The translations under genes and the position numbers were made by a program. Shown here in pieces: positions 36,160-45,299 of a DNA stretch of 64,000 nucleotides. Numbering within the stretch: position 1 is the first letter of the stretch; every line of letters begins with the position of its first letter. The notes under the pieces were generated by a model. The model ran no database searches. It saw only the letters and a program-made list of their open reading frames with translations, and was not told the origin of the DNA. This stretch comes from Schumannella soli (GTDB lineage Bacteria; Actinomycetota; Actinomycetes; Actinomycetales; Microbacteriaceae): NCBI RefSeq assembly GCF_006517435.1, contig NZ_VHQG01000002.1:886799-950798 (forward strand), read 5' to 3'.

Positions 36160-36430
36160 CCTCGACCTCTTCCTGTGTGTCGCTCGGCGTGGCCGGTGGA
36201 CCACGCTGCAGGCACGCACGCGCGATCGTCCCGGGGTCGTGGGAGGGGGCGTGGTGCTCGACCACTCTATTGCGCACGGCGCACGTGGGGGCGCGTGCCC
36301 GAGCCGAGGATGCGCTGAGGGCGACGGCACGCGGCCGCCGGGATCCGGTCATCCCGCCGGAACAGGCGTAGTATCACGCGCTGTGTCTGCCGGATCCCAT
36401 CGGGGGCCGGCCGGAAAGGAACGCACGTCC

Positions 36431-36907
36431 ATGGCTCTGGAGAACGACACCCAGGCACCCGATTTCGAGCTGCCGAATCAGTACGGCGAGCACATCCGCC
36501 TCAGCGACTTCCGCGGCGTCCGCCCGGTCGCGCTCGTCTTCTTCCCGCTCGCGTTCTCGAGCACCTGCACCGGCGAGCTGTGCGCGCTGCGCGACAACCT
36601 GGCGATGTTCAAGGAGAAGGGCGTCGAGCTCATCGGCGTCTCGGTCGACTCGAAGGCGACGCTGCGCGCCTGGGCCGAGCAGGAGGGCTACGACTTCACG
36701 CTGCTCGCCGACTTCTGGCCGCACGGCGACGTCGCCAAGGAGTACGGCGTGTTCCTCGAGCACAAGGGCTTCGCGAACCGCGCGACCTTCGTGATCGACA
36801 CCCGCGGCATCATCCGCGCCTCGTTCATCACCGCGCCGGGCGAGGCCCGCTCAATCGACGAGTACCGCGAGGCCCTCGCCGAGATCCTCCCGGCGCCGGT
36901 CGGCTGA
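36431..36907 (+). CDS. AhpE-type peroxiredoxin
   Basis: A 158-residue thiol peroxidase. The peroxidatic Cys46 lies in FPLAFSSTCTGELC, with Arg at RGIIRASF and a second Cys51 five residues on that could resolve the sulfenic acid, as in Prx proteins with a C-X4-C pair; AhpE of Mycobacterium lacks that second Cys. It removes peroxides or peroxynitrite in the cytosol. TAGTAT (36367-36372) is a likely -10 box, giving a leader of about 50 bases, and AAGGAACG precedes the ATG. It is divergent from aceE. Confidence 0.93.
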   Translation: MALENDTQAPDFELPNQYGEHIRLSDFRGVRPVALVFFPLAFSSTCTGELCALRDNLAMFKEKGVELIGVSVDSKATLRAWAEQEGYDFTLLADFWPHGDVAKEYGVFLEHKGFANRATFVIDTRGIIRASFITAPGEARSIDEYREALAEILPAPVG

Positions 36908-36977
36908 TCGGGCCGTCGGTGATCGGGTGCGCTCGGGCCGATAGCATCGAGCCGGCGCGGATGCTCCGCGCGCGACC

Positions 36978-37050
36978 GGGCTCTTAGCTCAGCTGGTAGA
37001 GCGCCTCGTTTACACCGAGGATGTCGGGGGTTCGAGTCCCTCAGGGCCCA
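36978..37050 (+). tRNA. tRNA-Val (TAC)
   Basis: A 73-base cloverleaf. Acceptor GGGCTCT/AGGGCCC, anticodon loop TTTACAC with anticodon TAC on stem CCTCG/CGAGG, T loop TTCGAGT, discriminator A. CCA is not encoded. Confidence 0.95.
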
Positions 37051-37145
37051 CCGTCGACTCGCGTGATCGCTCGGACCGCGTCGGCGCACCGCAGCGACGA
37101 GCCCGCCCGCGCCTGGTCGCGTGCCGCAGAGCTGAGGATCACCCC

Positions 37146-37151
37146 TAGAAT
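37146..37151 (+). promoter_or_regulatory. -10 box TAGAAT of the long permease gene (leaderless)
   Basis: TAGAAT ends 6 bases before the ATG at 37158. It supports this ATG as the true start of the unusually long protein. Confidence 0.6.
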
Positions 37152-37157
37152 CCGGGC

Positions 37158-40100
37158 ATGACCGGCGAACCCGACTCCGCTCGTGCGGACGACGACGCCC
37201 TCGCCGACGCGATCCTCGCCAGCTTCACCGCGGCGATCCCGGTCATCGTCCCCGCTGACGACGGCGCCGGCGTCGGCGTCGGCACGGAAACCGCCGCTCC
37301 GGGCGCCGTCGACCCGGTCGACACCCCGGTGACGCCAGCCCCCGTCGACACGCCGCTCGCCGGACCACTCGCCCCCTCGGCTCCGCCGCTGGACAGCGCT
37401 CTGTCCGGCGCGAGCGGACCGCGTCGCGAACCGTCCCCGCGCGACGACGTACCGGCAGGGCCGACGGTCATCCCGGCGGCGCACACCGCCGACGCGGAAC
37501 CCTGGGCGGTCGCTCCGGCGCCCGCGGCCGCCTTCACGTGGACGGCGCAGCTGCCGCTGCCGCCCGCCGAGCTCCTCGACCCGTCGCGTGCCGTGCCCGG
37601 CGAGTCCGCCGATCAGACCCTCGCTGCACCTCGCGACGCGGCCGCGGATGTCGTCGCAGCGCCCGCCACGGTCGTCGGCCCGGATCCAGCCTCCACGGTC
37701 GCCGGCGACGGTCTGCTCGGCGGTTTCGCGGCCGGCGACGACGACCTCGCGACCACCCTGGCTTCGCGACTGCGTGAGCTCGCGCCGCCCGACCCCTCCG
37801 CCGCCGTTCCTCCCGCGGCCGCGCCCGCACCGCCGTCGAGCGCCGCCGGCGGGGTCGCAGCCGAGGGGCTCGCCGACGATCATGCGCACGACGCGGACGG
37901 GGAGATCGACCGTCCCGCGACCCCCGTCCCCGCGACCTCCCCGGATCGCGACGCGGTCGCGCGGTCTGCGGGCGTGATCCCGGATCCTCTCGATTCAGAA
38001 GGAGCGCCGCCGCTCGCAGCTGACCTTCCGTCCGCGGAGCCTGATCAGAGCTGGTCTGCCGCACCGCCGCCGGCGTTCTCGCCTCCCGCGCTCGTCGAGC
38101 CGCCGTCGTGGGCGGCCGGCTTCGCGTCCTCCGTCTCGCCGGATTCCGCAGCTCCGGAGCGCGCGCCGCACACCGCGGTTCCGGAGCACGCGTCGGTCGC
38201 CGATCCGGAATCGGCACCGCCCGGTCCGATCCCGGTGCAGGACACCGTCGACCTCTCCGCCTTCGCCGCGCCGCTCGGGCCGCCCTCGGGGCTGATCACC
38301 CTGCCCCCAGAGGCCTGGCTCGCCGAGCGCAGCGCGCACGCGGACGGCGCAGACCGCGCGGCGGAGGTCGGCGCCGCGAGTGCGACGTCGAAAGTGCCGT
38401 CGGTGCCGTCCGCGCCGTCGACGGCGTTCGACCGGATGGTCGCCGCGTTCGACGAGAGCTACGACGGGCCACCCGCGCCGGTGTCCGCATCGGTGATGGC
38501 CCTCGCGCCCGACCTCGCGGTGTCGTCGCTGATCGATCCGCGGCTCAGCGCGGCCGCGACGAGCGACTCGGCCTACTCGGATGACGACGACGGGTCGGTC
38601 GATCCGGACGACCGCGTTGCAGGATCCACGGTCCCGGCGGGCAGCGTGGCACCGCCGCCGTGGCCGACCGAGCCAAACCCCGATGAGCTCCGGCGCGCGG
38701 CCTCGGACGCCGGGCTCGACACCGCGTTCGACGGTGCCGACGATGACCCCGGCACCCGACCCGACCCGGACCTCGACAGCGTGTCCGGGGCCCCGGCGGC
38801 CGCGGCCGAAACGACGACCGCCGTGACCGCCCCGCCGCGTCTGCCGCGCATCCTCGGTGTCGAGTTCGGAGCGGTCGAGCCGACGCCGGCCGAACTGCGC
38901 GCCGGTCGCGCACCACGCCTGTTCTGGCTCGCCTTCGCCCCGACGGCGTCCCTGCTGCTGCTCGGCGTGGGGGCCGGTCTCATCGCCGCCGGCGCCAGCC
39001 TGCGACAGGCGGTCGTCGCCGTGGTGATCGGCGCCGCGCTCTCCGCGTTGCCGATCGCGCTCTCGGTGCTCGCCGCACGGTGGAGTGGTCAGAGCGCTCT
39101 CGTGACCTCCCGCGCCGTGTTCGGCGTCGTCGGGAACGCCCTGCCGGCCGTGCTCGCGGCCGTCACGCGCATCGGCTGGGCCGGAGCGCTGCTCTGGCTG
39201 ACGGCGGATGCGGTCGGCGGCGTGGCCGCGGCGGCCGGGTCGGGCGACGCCGGATCCGTGCGCGTCGTCGCACTCGTGGTCGGCATCCTGCTCACCGGCC
39301 TGATCGCCGCTCTCGGCTACGGGCTGCTCGGTCTCGTGCAGGCGATCGCGACTGTCGTGGGCGTCGCCGGCGCGACGGCCGTGATCGCGCTGACCGTCAC
39401 CCGGGTGGATCTGACCAGGGCGCTGTCGCTGCCCGATGGCTCATGGTCGCTCGTCGTCGGCGGCGCGGGGCTCGTCGTCGCGGTCGGCGGGCTCGCCCTG
39501 GTCCAGTCGATCGGCGATGTCGCCCGCTACCAGCGAACCGGGGGAGCGGCGGCATCGCACGGTGTCGCCGCGGTTCTCGGCGCCGCGCTCCCTGTTCTCG
39601 CGCTGACGGGCTGGGGTTCACTGCTCGCCGCCTCCGACCCCGAGCTGGCGCGCCGTCTCGCCGCCGCGCCGATCACGGCACTGGTGGAACTGCTCCCCAG
39701 CGCCGCCGCCGCTCCGCTGCTCGCCGCCGTCGCGGTCAGCGGTGTCGCCGGAGCCGCCATCGCGATCTACTCGGCCGGTCTCGCCGTCACCGCGGCGGGG
39801 GTGCGGGCGCCGCGTCCGCTCGCGACCGTGCCGCCCGCGCTGATCGCCGCCCTCGTCGCCGTGCTGCTGCTCGCGGCCCGTATCGACGCCTCGGCCCTGC
39901 TGCACGATGCGGCGCAGCTGCTCGCGGTGCCCGTGGCCGCGTGGGCGGGGATCGTCGGCGGCGACCTCCTGCTGCGCACCCGCCGCCTGCACACGCCGTC
40001 TCTGCTTCGTCGTCGCGGGGTCTATCCCGATGCGCGCCCCGCACCGCTCGTGACGCTGCTGGGTCTCACCGTGCTCGGCTGGCTGCTGCTGCATCCGGCG

Positions 40101-40280
40101 CTCCCGGGACTCGCTGTCGTCGGCGGCCTGCTTGCCCCGTTCGGGGACGCGGGCGTCGCGGCGCAGCCCGGTGTGCTCGTCGCGCTGGTCGGCGGCCTTC
40201 TCGCCGGCCTCGCATCCGGGCTGGGCGCGGTGCGGCGACAGGAACGCGCGGTCGTCGAAGCGACGCCGTCCGACTCCTAG
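37158..40280 (+). CDS. NCS1-like permease with a ~560-residue disordered N-terminal extension
   Basis: A 1040-residue protein. Residues 1 to about 560 are Ala/Pro/Asp/Ser-rich low-complexity sequence with no predicted fold. The rest holds about 12 hydrophobic helices. Weak but recognisable NCS1 features include RLFW... before helix 1, GQSALVTSRAVFGVVGNALP in the place of the conserved ligand-site region, and QSIGDVARYQRTGG like the ASDYSRY segment. NCS1 proteins import purines, pyrimidines or vitamins and are normally 450-550 residues. The reading frame is supported by the leaderless start and GC3 throughout. What the cytoplasmic extension does is unknown. Confidence 0.7.
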   Translation: MTGEPDSARADDDALADAILASFTAAIPVIVPADDGAGVGVGTETAAPGAVDPVDTPVTPAPVDTPLAGPLAPSAPPLDSALSGASGPRREPSPRDDVPAGPTVIPAAHTADAEPWAVAPAPAAAFTWTAQLPLPPAELLDPSRAVPGESADQTLAAPRDAAADVVAAPATVVGPDPASTVAGDGLLGGFAAGDDDLATTLASRLRELAPPDPSAAVPPAAAPAPPSSAAGGVAAEGLADDHAHDADGEIDRPATPVPATSPDRDAVARSAGVIPDPLDSEGAPPLAADLPSAEPDQSWSAAPPPAFSPPALVEPPSWAAGFASSVSPDSAAPERAPHTAVPEHASVADPESAPPGPIPVQDTVDLSAFAAPLGPPSGLITLPPEAWLAERSAHADGADRAAEVGAASATSKVPSVPSAPSTAFDRMVAAFDESYDGPPAPVSASVMALAPDLAVSSLIDPRLSAAATSDSAYSDDDDGSVDPDDRVAGSTVPAGSVAPPPWPTEPNPDELRRAASDAGLDTAFDGADDDPGTRPDPDLDSVSGAPAAAAETTTAVTAPPRLPRILGVEFGAVEPTPAELRAGRAPRLFWLAFAPTASLLLLGVGAGLIAAGASLRQAVVAVVIGAALSALPIALSVLAARWSGQSALVTSRAVFGVVGNALPAVLAAVTRIGWAGALLWLTADAVGGVAAAAGSGDAGSVRVVALVVGILLTGLIAALGYGLLGLVQAIATVVGVAGATAVIALTVTRVDLTRALSLPDGSWSLVVGGAGLVVAVGGLALVQSIGDVARYQRTGGAAASHGVAAVLGAALPVLALTGWGSLLAASDPELARRLAAAPITALVELLPSAAAAPLLAAVAVSGVAGAAIAIYSAGLAVTAAGVRAPRPLATVPPALIAALVAVLLLAARIDASALLHDAAQLLAVPVAAWAGIVGGDLLLRTRRLHTPSLLRRRGVYPDARPAPLVTLLGLTVLGWLLLHPALPGLAVVGGLLAPFGDAGVAAQPGVLVALVGGLLAGLASGLGAVRRQERAVVEATPSDS

Positions 40281-40283
40281 ACT
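40278..40283 (+). promoter_or_regulatory. -10 box TAGACT overlapping the permease stop codon
   Basis: The TAG stop of the long permease is the first half of TAGACT, 6 bases before the ATG of the Nif3-like gene. The same arrangement is used for rnpB at 43108. Confidence 0.55.
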
Positions 40284-40289
40284 GGGCGG

Positions 40290-41102
40290 ATGCCGAGCCT
40301 CGCCGACGTCACCGCGGTCGCCGAGCGGCTCTGGCCCGCCTCGGGCACGGAGTCGTGGGACGCCCCCGGTCTGCTCGCGGGAGCGCCCTCCGCGCGGATC
40401 TCCCGCATCCACCTCGCACTCGACGCGACCGTCGCCACGGCGCGCGAAGCCGTCGATCTCGGCGCCGACCTGCTGTTCGTGCACCACCCGCTGCTGCTGC
40501 GGGGCGTGACGAGCGTCGCTGAAGACCGTTACAAGGGCGCCGTGATCGGCACGCTGCTGCGCGGCGGATGCGCTCTGCTCGCGGCCCACACGAACGCCGA
40601 CGTCGTGCCGACGGGCACCTCGGCGGTCCTGGCCGATCGGATCGGGCTGCGCGGATCGGCGCCCCTGGTGCCGGGAGCGCTCGAGGGCTTCGGTCTGGGA
40701 CGGATCGGAACGCTCGACGAGCCCGAGTCGCTGCGGCGGTTCGCGCGGCGCGTCAGCGACGCCATCCCGAGCACCGTCGGAGGCGTCCGCGTGGCGGGGG
40801 ACCCCGATCGGATGATCCGCACCGTCGCGCTCTGCGCCGGCGCCGGCGACTCCTTGGTCGCGCACCCGGCCGTGCTCAGCGCCGACGTGTACCTGACGAG
40901 CGACCTGCGCCACCATCCCGCCTCCGAGGCCATCGAGAACGCCGACATCGCCGGCGGACCGGCGCTCGTCGACATCGCGCACTGGGCCGCGGAATCGATC
41001 TGGCTCGACACCGCTGCGTCCGAGCTGCGACGTGAACTGCCGGGCGTCGAAGTCAGCGTGAGCGCGCTCAGCACGGACCCCTGGACTTTCCGCGTCGACT
41101 GA
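40290..41102 (+). CDS. Nif3-like dinuclear metal-centre hexameric protein
   Basis: A 270-residue member of the NIF3/YbgI family. Metal-ligand motifs are FVHHPLLLRGV (two His), AAHTNADVVPTGTS, and the C-terminal DIAHWAAESI, all standard. The family forms hexameric rings with two metal ions per subunit; some act as GTP cyclohydrolase-like enzymes, but the role is unsettled. It starts leaderless. It is followed by the coiled-coil protein gene, a pairing common in actinobacteria. Confidence 0.93.
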   Translation: MPSLADVTAVAERLWPASGTESWDAPGLLAGAPSARISRIHLALDATVATAREAVDLGADLLFVHHPLLLRGVTSVAEDRYKGAVIGTLLRGGCALLAAHTNADVVPTGTSAVLADRIGLRGSAPLVPGALEGFGLGRIGTLDEPESLRRFARRVSDAIPSTVGGVRVAGDPDRMIRTVALCAGAGDSLVAHPAVLSADVYLTSDLRHHPASEAIENADIAGGPALVDIAHWAAESIWLDTAASELRRELPGVEVSVSALSTDPWTFRVD

Positions 41103-41163
41103 TCCCGGCCCCGCCCACGATCGCGCCGCACCCGAACCGCCACCACGAGACGAGAGACATCGA

Positions 41164-41898
41164 ATGAAGGCCGCACCCGCCGACCAGGCCCTCCTGCTCG
41201 AGCTGCAGGAGCTCGACACGCGAATCCACCGCGTCAGCGTCCAGCTCGCCAAGCTGCCCGAGCAGGAGGAGCTGCGCGCGATCGCCGAGGGCCGGGACGT
41301 GCTGCGCCAGGAGCTCGCGCAGAAGAACGGCGCTCTCGAAGACGCGCAGACCGAGCTGAAGCGCACCGAGGCCGACGTCGCGGTGGTGGATGCGCGCATC
41401 GCCCGCGACGGCGACCGCCTGCAGGCCAGCACTTCGGTGAAGGACATCCAGGGACTCGAGCAGGAGCTCGCCGCGCTGCAGAAGCGCAAAAGCGACCTCG
41501 AGGACATCGAGCTCGCGGTGATGGAGACGATCGAGGAGCGCGCAGCCGAGGTCGAGAAGACCCGCGCCGGGCTCGCCGACCTCGAGCAGCGCTCCGCCGA
41601 CGCGCAGGCCCGTCTCGCTGGCGCGCAGGAGTCGCTGCGCAGCGACGGCATCGCGGCCGAGACCGCCCGCGGCGGGCTTCTGCCGCGCATCCCGGCCGAC
41701 CTCCTCGCCCTCTACGAGAAGCAGCGGGCCCGCTACGGGATCGGCGCCTCGCTGCTGCAACGCGGCGTCTCGGTCGCCGCGGGGGTGGCGCTCAACGCGA
41801 GCGACCTCACGGCCGTGCGCGCGGCGGCGGCGGACGACGTGCTGCTGTGCCCGGAGTCGCAGGCGATCCTGGTGCGCACCGACGAATCCGGTCTCTGA
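41164..41898 (+). CDS. Coiled-coil protein of the C4 zinc-ribbon family, zinc ligands lost
   Basis: A 244-residue protein. Residues 1-170 are a long coiled coil (LLLELQELDTRIHRVSVQLA and onward). The end aligns with the zinc-ribbon family usually found after Nif3, but the two CxxC pairs are gone: the family C-terminal CEECGRIL appears as CPESQAIL, and the first knuckle is SLLQRGVSVAAG. Only one Cys is left. The fold may survive without zinc. Function is unknown; roles in envelope or RNA handling have been suggested for relatives. Confidence 0.8.
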   Translation: MKAAPADQALLLELQELDTRIHRVSVQLAKLPEQEELRAIAEGRDVLRQELAQKNGALEDAQTELKRTEADVAVVDARIARDGDRLQASTSVKDIQGLEQELAALQKRKSDLEDIELAVMETIEERAAEVEKTRAGLADLEQRSADAQARLAGAQESLRSDGIAAETARGGLLPRIPADLLALYEKQRARYGIGASLLQRGVSVAAGVALNASDLTAVRAAAADDVLLCPESQAILVRTDESGL

Positions 41899-41946
41899 CC
41901 GCCGCCGACGCGACGACGGATCTCGCGAGCGGGTGAGGAGCGCGGC

Positions 41947-43110
41947 ATGAAGGTCGTGGTCATCGGCGGAGGAGCGTGGGGGCTGCCCACCGCGGCAGAA
42001 CTGGCGACGCGCGGTCACACGGTCCACCTCGTCGACTGCTACGGGATCGGCAACGCGCTCGCGTCATCGTCGGGGCCGAGCCGGATCTGGCGGATCGGCG
42101 ACCCCGATCCGCGACGCGTGCGGCTTGGCCGTCGCGGGCTCGCCGCGCTCGAACGGCTGCAGGGCTTCACCGAGATTCCGCTCTTCCGTCGGCAGGGGAT
42201 GCTGTGGCGGCATCCCGAGACCGCGGCGGCGCTCGTGCGCACGGCGGAGGCGGAGCAGCTCGACCACGAGCTGATCCCGGCCGATCGGGTTCCCGCGGTC
42301 TTCCCCGGCCTGCGTGGCGACGGCCGCGACGCCGTCCTGCTGCCCGACGCGGGCACGCTCGTCGCGGACCGGGTGCTCGAGACCCAGCTGGCCCGGTTCC
42401 GCGCGGCCGGCGGGCGGCTCTCCACCGGCCGTCACGCCGTGAGCGTCGAGCGGCGGACGAGCGGCCCGCGCATCCGCTTCGCCGACGGCACCCACGACGA
42501 CGCCGACGCGGTCGTGATCGCGGCCGGCCCCGGGGCGAAGCGCCTGCTCGAGTCGCTCGACCTGCCCGCCCCGCTGCACACGCACCTCGAGCAGGTCGTC
42601 CACTTCGCGGCGCGAGCTGGCGTCGACGGCGACGCGCTCCCGGTGCTGTTCGACGGACCGCGTGAGGACGAGCCCGGCATCTACGCGATGCCCAGCCTCG
42701 GCATCGGCTACAAGATCGGCCTCGACGGTCCGCTGCGTGCGCACTCCGACGACGATCACGACCGCACGCCGTCGCCCGATCGCACCGAGCAGCTGCGAGC
42801 GAGAGTCGCCCGCGACTTCGGCGCGCTCGTCCCCGATCCCCTCGACGCCCAGGTCTGCTCGTGGACCGACACCCCCGACGGCGACTTCGTACTGGATGCG
42901 GTCGGCGACGGCATCGTCATCGGCTGCGGCGACGTCGGCGAGGGCTTCAAGTACTCGGCGCTGATGGGCCTCGTGCTCGCCGACTTCGTCGACGGGCTGC
43001 CGCAGGACGACGACGTGCTCGCCTACGGCATCCGCCGCTTCGACCCGGGCGCGGCGCCGCACGACTTCAGCGAGGCCACGCGCATCGGCCAGCACTCCGA
43101 CCGCCGGTAG
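41947..43110 (+). CDS. FAD-dependent oxidoreductase, DAO/monomeric sarcosine oxidase-like
   Basis: A 387-residue amine oxidase. The Rossmann dinucleotide-binding motif GGGAWGLPTAAELATRG opens the protein. A segment GPSRIWRIG follows, as in sarcosine and N-methyltryptophan oxidases. The C-terminal flavin contact is GCGDVGEGFKYSALMG. It would oxidise an N-methyl or secondary amine, releasing H2O2. Its TAG stop doubles as the start of the rnpB -10 box. The substrate is unknown. Confidence 0.88.
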   Translation: MKVVVIGGGAWGLPTAAELATRGHTVHLVDCYGIGNALASSSGPSRIWRIGDPDPRRVRLGRRGLAALERLQGFTEIPLFRRQGMLWRHPETAAALVRTAEAEQLDHELIPADRVPAVFPGLRGDGRDAVLLPDAGTLVADRVLETQLARFRAAGGRLSTGRHAVSVERRTSGPRIRFADGTHDDADAVVIAAGPGAKRLLESLDLPAPLHTHLEQVVHFAARAGVDGDALPVLFDGPREDEPGIYAMPSLGIGYKIGLDGPLRAHSDDDHDRTPSPDRTEQLRARVARDFGALVPDPLDAQVCSWTDTPDGDFVLDAVGDGIVIGCGDVGEGFKYSALMGLVLADFVDGLPQDDDVLAYGIRRFDPGAAPHDFSEATRIGQHSDRR

Positions 43111-43113
43111 ACT
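43108..43113 (+). promoter_or_regulatory. -10 box TAGACT of rnpB, overlapping a stop codon
   Basis: TAGACT overlaps the TAG stop of the oxidoreductase and sits 6-7 bases before the first base of the RNase P RNA. Confidence 0.6.
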
Positions 43114-43118
43114 CGCGG

Positions 43119-43500
43119 GGAACGGGCCGGCAGACGGTCGCGTCGTCCTCCTCGGAGGGCGCCGAGGAACGTCCGGGCTCCACAGAGCAGGGCGGTGGGT
43201 AACACCCACCCGGGGTGACCCGCGAGAAAGTGCAACAGAGAGCAGACCGCCACGGTCGCGCCGCCTTCGGGCGGAGCGGACGGGGTAAGGGTGAAACGGT
43301 GGTGTAAGAGACCACCAGGGGCCCGAGTGATCGGGCTCGCTGGGTAAACCTCGCCCGGAGCAAGGTCAGACAGACACCGATTGAAGCTGCTCGCCGAGGT
43401 GTCGGGTAGACCGCTGGAGGGCTGCGGCAACGCATCCCCGAGAAAGATGGCCGTCACGGACTCGTCCGTACAGAACCCGGCGTATCGCCGGCCCGTTCCT
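43119..43500 (+). ncRNA. rnpB: RNase P RNA, bacterial type A
   Basis: About 382 bases. The 5' end GGAACGGGCCGGC pairs with the 3' end GCCGGCCCGTTCC (P1). Conserved core blocks are present: the CRI region GAGGAACGTCCGGGCTCC, ACAGAGAGCAGACCGCC, GGTAAGGGTGAAACGGTGG and, near the 3' end, AGAACCCGGCGTA. It is the ribozyme that removes 5' leaders from tRNA precursors. ORFs crossing it on either strand are spurious. The ends are set from the P1 pairing, good to a few bases. Confidence 0.97.
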
Positions 43501-43536
43501 CAGCTCGGCCGATGACTCGCACACCGAGCACTCAGC

Positions 43537-44343
43537 TCAGGACGCGGTCGTGCTGTGCAGCGGTCCTCCACCGTGCGGCGCTACGTGTCCCTTCGAGGTC
43601 AGCGCTGCCGCGCCGAGGATCCCGGCGTTGTTGCGCAGCTTCGCCGGCACGATCCGCGCCCGCAGCTTCAACAGCGGCAGGAACTCCTCGTGGTGCTTCG
43701 ACACGCCGCCGCCGACGATGATCAGCGCGGGCGAGAACAGCGCCTCGATCGTGCCGTAGTAGCGCTGCAGCTTCTTCGCCCACTTGTCCCAGTCCCACTC
43801 GTGCCGCTCCTTCGCGGCGTAGGAGGCCTTGGATTCGGCGTCGTGCCCGTCGATCTCGAGGTGGCCGAGCTCCGTGTTCGGCACGAGCACCCCGTCGTTG
43901 ATCAGCGCCGTGCCGATGCCGGTGCCGAGGGTCGTGAGCAGCACGACGCCGCGCTCGCCCTTCGCCGCGCCGTAGCGCAGCTCGGCGACGCCGGCCGCAT
44001 CGGCGTCGTTGACGAAGTGGATGTCGCGGCCGAGCGCCTTCTCGAAGAGCTCCTCGGCGGCGAGGCCGATCCACTTCTTCGACACATTCGCGGCGGACAT
44101 CGTGTGGCCGTCGATCACGACGGCCGGGAAGCAGACGCCGACGGGAACGGCAGAGCCGTTCAGGGTCTCGCCCGCCAGCTCGTCGACGAGTTCCTTGACG
44201 ACCGCGACGATCGCATCCGGCTCGCCGCCCTCGGGCGTCGGCTTCTTGAGCCGATCGCTCAGCAGCTCGCCGCTGTCGAGATCGACCAGCGCTCCCTTGA
44301 TCCCGGTGCCGCCGATGTCGATGCCGATCGCCCGTGAACTCAC
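43537..44343 (-). CDS. ppgK: Polyphosphate glucokinase
   Basis: A 268-residue ROK-family kinase that phosphorylates glucose with polyphosphate (or ATP). Sequence marks are the phosphate loop GIDIGGTGIKGALVD, the catalytic Asp in FVNDADAAGVAE, and the actinobacterial ELGHLEIDGHDAESKAS segment with the KRHEWDWDKWAKKLQRYY stretch typical of PpgK. It starts at a GTG. It feeds glucose 6-phosphate into glycolysis. Confidence 0.96.
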   Translation of the reverse strand: MSSRAIGIDIGGTGIKGALVDLDSGELLSDRLKKPTPEGGEPDAIVAVVKELVDELAGETLNGSAVPVGVCFPAVVIDGHTMSAANVSKKWIGLAAEELFEKALGRDIHFVNDADAAGVAELRYGAAKGERGVVLLTTLGTGIGTALINDGVLVPNTELGHLEIDGHDAESKASYAAKERHEWDWDKWAKKLQRYYGTIEALFSPALIIVGGGVSKHHEEFLPLLKLRARIVPAKLRNNAGILGAAALTSKGHVAPHGGGPLHSTTAS

Positions 44344-44388
44344 CCGACCAGCCTAACGGCGGCGGGATGCGCGACCGAGCGCCCGCGG

Positions 44389-45255
44389 TCAGGGCAGCGT
44401 CAGCACCTCGGCGCCGCGCTCGGTGACGACGAGCGTGTGCTCGAACTGCGCGGTCAGGCTGCGGTCGCGGGTGACGACCGTCCAGTCATCGGCCCAGAGG
44501 TCCCAGCGCTCCTCGCCCGAGATCGTGAGCATCGGCTCGATCGTGAACACCATCCCGGGCTCCATGACCGTGGTCGCGCTCGGGTCGTCCCAGTGCGGGA
44601 TCACGAGGCCGGAGTGGAACGTCGCCCCGACGCCGTGCCCGGTGTAGTCGCGCACGACGCCGTAGCCGAAGCGGGCGGCGTAGCTTTGGATCGCCCGGCC
44701 GATGACGTTGATCTGCCGACCCGGAGCGACGGCCTTGATGCCGCGATTCAACGCCTCGCGCGTGCGCTCGACGAGGTCGACGGTCGCGGGCGCCGCCTCG
44801 CCGACGAGGAAGGTCTTATTGAGGTCGCCGTGCATGCCGTCGACGTAGGCCGTGATGTCGATGTTCACGAGATCGCCGTCCCGCAGCACCGTGTCGTCGG
44901 GGATGCCATGGCAGATCACCTCGTTGACGCTCGTGCAGCTCGACTTCGGGTAGCCCCGGTAGCCGAGCGTGGACGGGTACGCGTCGTGGTCGACGAGGAA
45001 CTCGTGAGCGACCCGGTCGAGCTCGTCGGTCGTGACACCGGGTGCGATCGCCGCGCCCACCGCTTCGACGGCCCGGGCGGCGATGCGGCTCGACTCGCGG
45101 ATGCGCGCGACCTCGCCGAAGTCGTAGACGTCACCACGGTCGGAGCGCCGCGGGCCGGGGCGTCCGACGTATTCCGGTCGGGGGATGTGGCGCGGAACGG
45201 GGCGCTCAGCGCCGACGGGACCGGGGATCAGGTGGCCGGAGGCGTCGAAAGGCAT
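44389..45255 (-). CDS. map: Methionine aminopeptidase type I
   Basis: A 288-residue metalloprotease that removes the initiator Met. Metal ligands are visible: two Asp in VNIDITAYVDGMHGDLN, His in YTGHGVGATFHSG, Glu in IEPMLTI and Glu in EHTLVV. An N-terminal extension of about 35 residues carries a PxxP-rich linker as in other actinobacterial MAPs. The start is set by the -10 box. A TAGGCT lies 7 bases upstream. Confidence 0.96.
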   Translation of the reverse strand: MPFDASGHLIPGPVGAERPVPRHIPRPEYVGRPGPRRSDRGDVYDFGEVARIRESSRIAARAVEAVGAAIAPGVTTDELDRVAHEFLVDHDAYPSTLGYRGYPKSSCTSVNEVICHGIPDDTVLRDGDLVNIDITAYVDGMHGDLNKTFLVGEAAPATVDLVERTREALNRGIKAVAPGRQINVIGRAIQSYAARFGYGVVRDYTGHGVGATFHSGLVIPHWDDPSATTVMEPGMVFTIEPMLTISGEERWDLWADDWTVVTRDRSLTAQFEHTLVVTERGAEVLTLP

Positions 45256-45262
45256 GAGCGTC

Positions 45263-45268
45263 AGCCTA
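45263..45268 (-). promoter_or_regulatory. -10 box TAGGCT of map (leaderless)
   Basis: On the minus strand TAGGCT ends 7 bases before the map ATG; no Shine-Dalgarno. Confidence 0.6.
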
Positions 45269-45299
45269 GAGCCGGGGTGCTGTGCACCCGTGCCGCGCC

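Noticed and set aside
43067-43457. Two antisense ORFs across the RNase P RNA
   Set aside because: They follow RNA base-pairing constraints, show no codon bias, and cover a confident rnpB.
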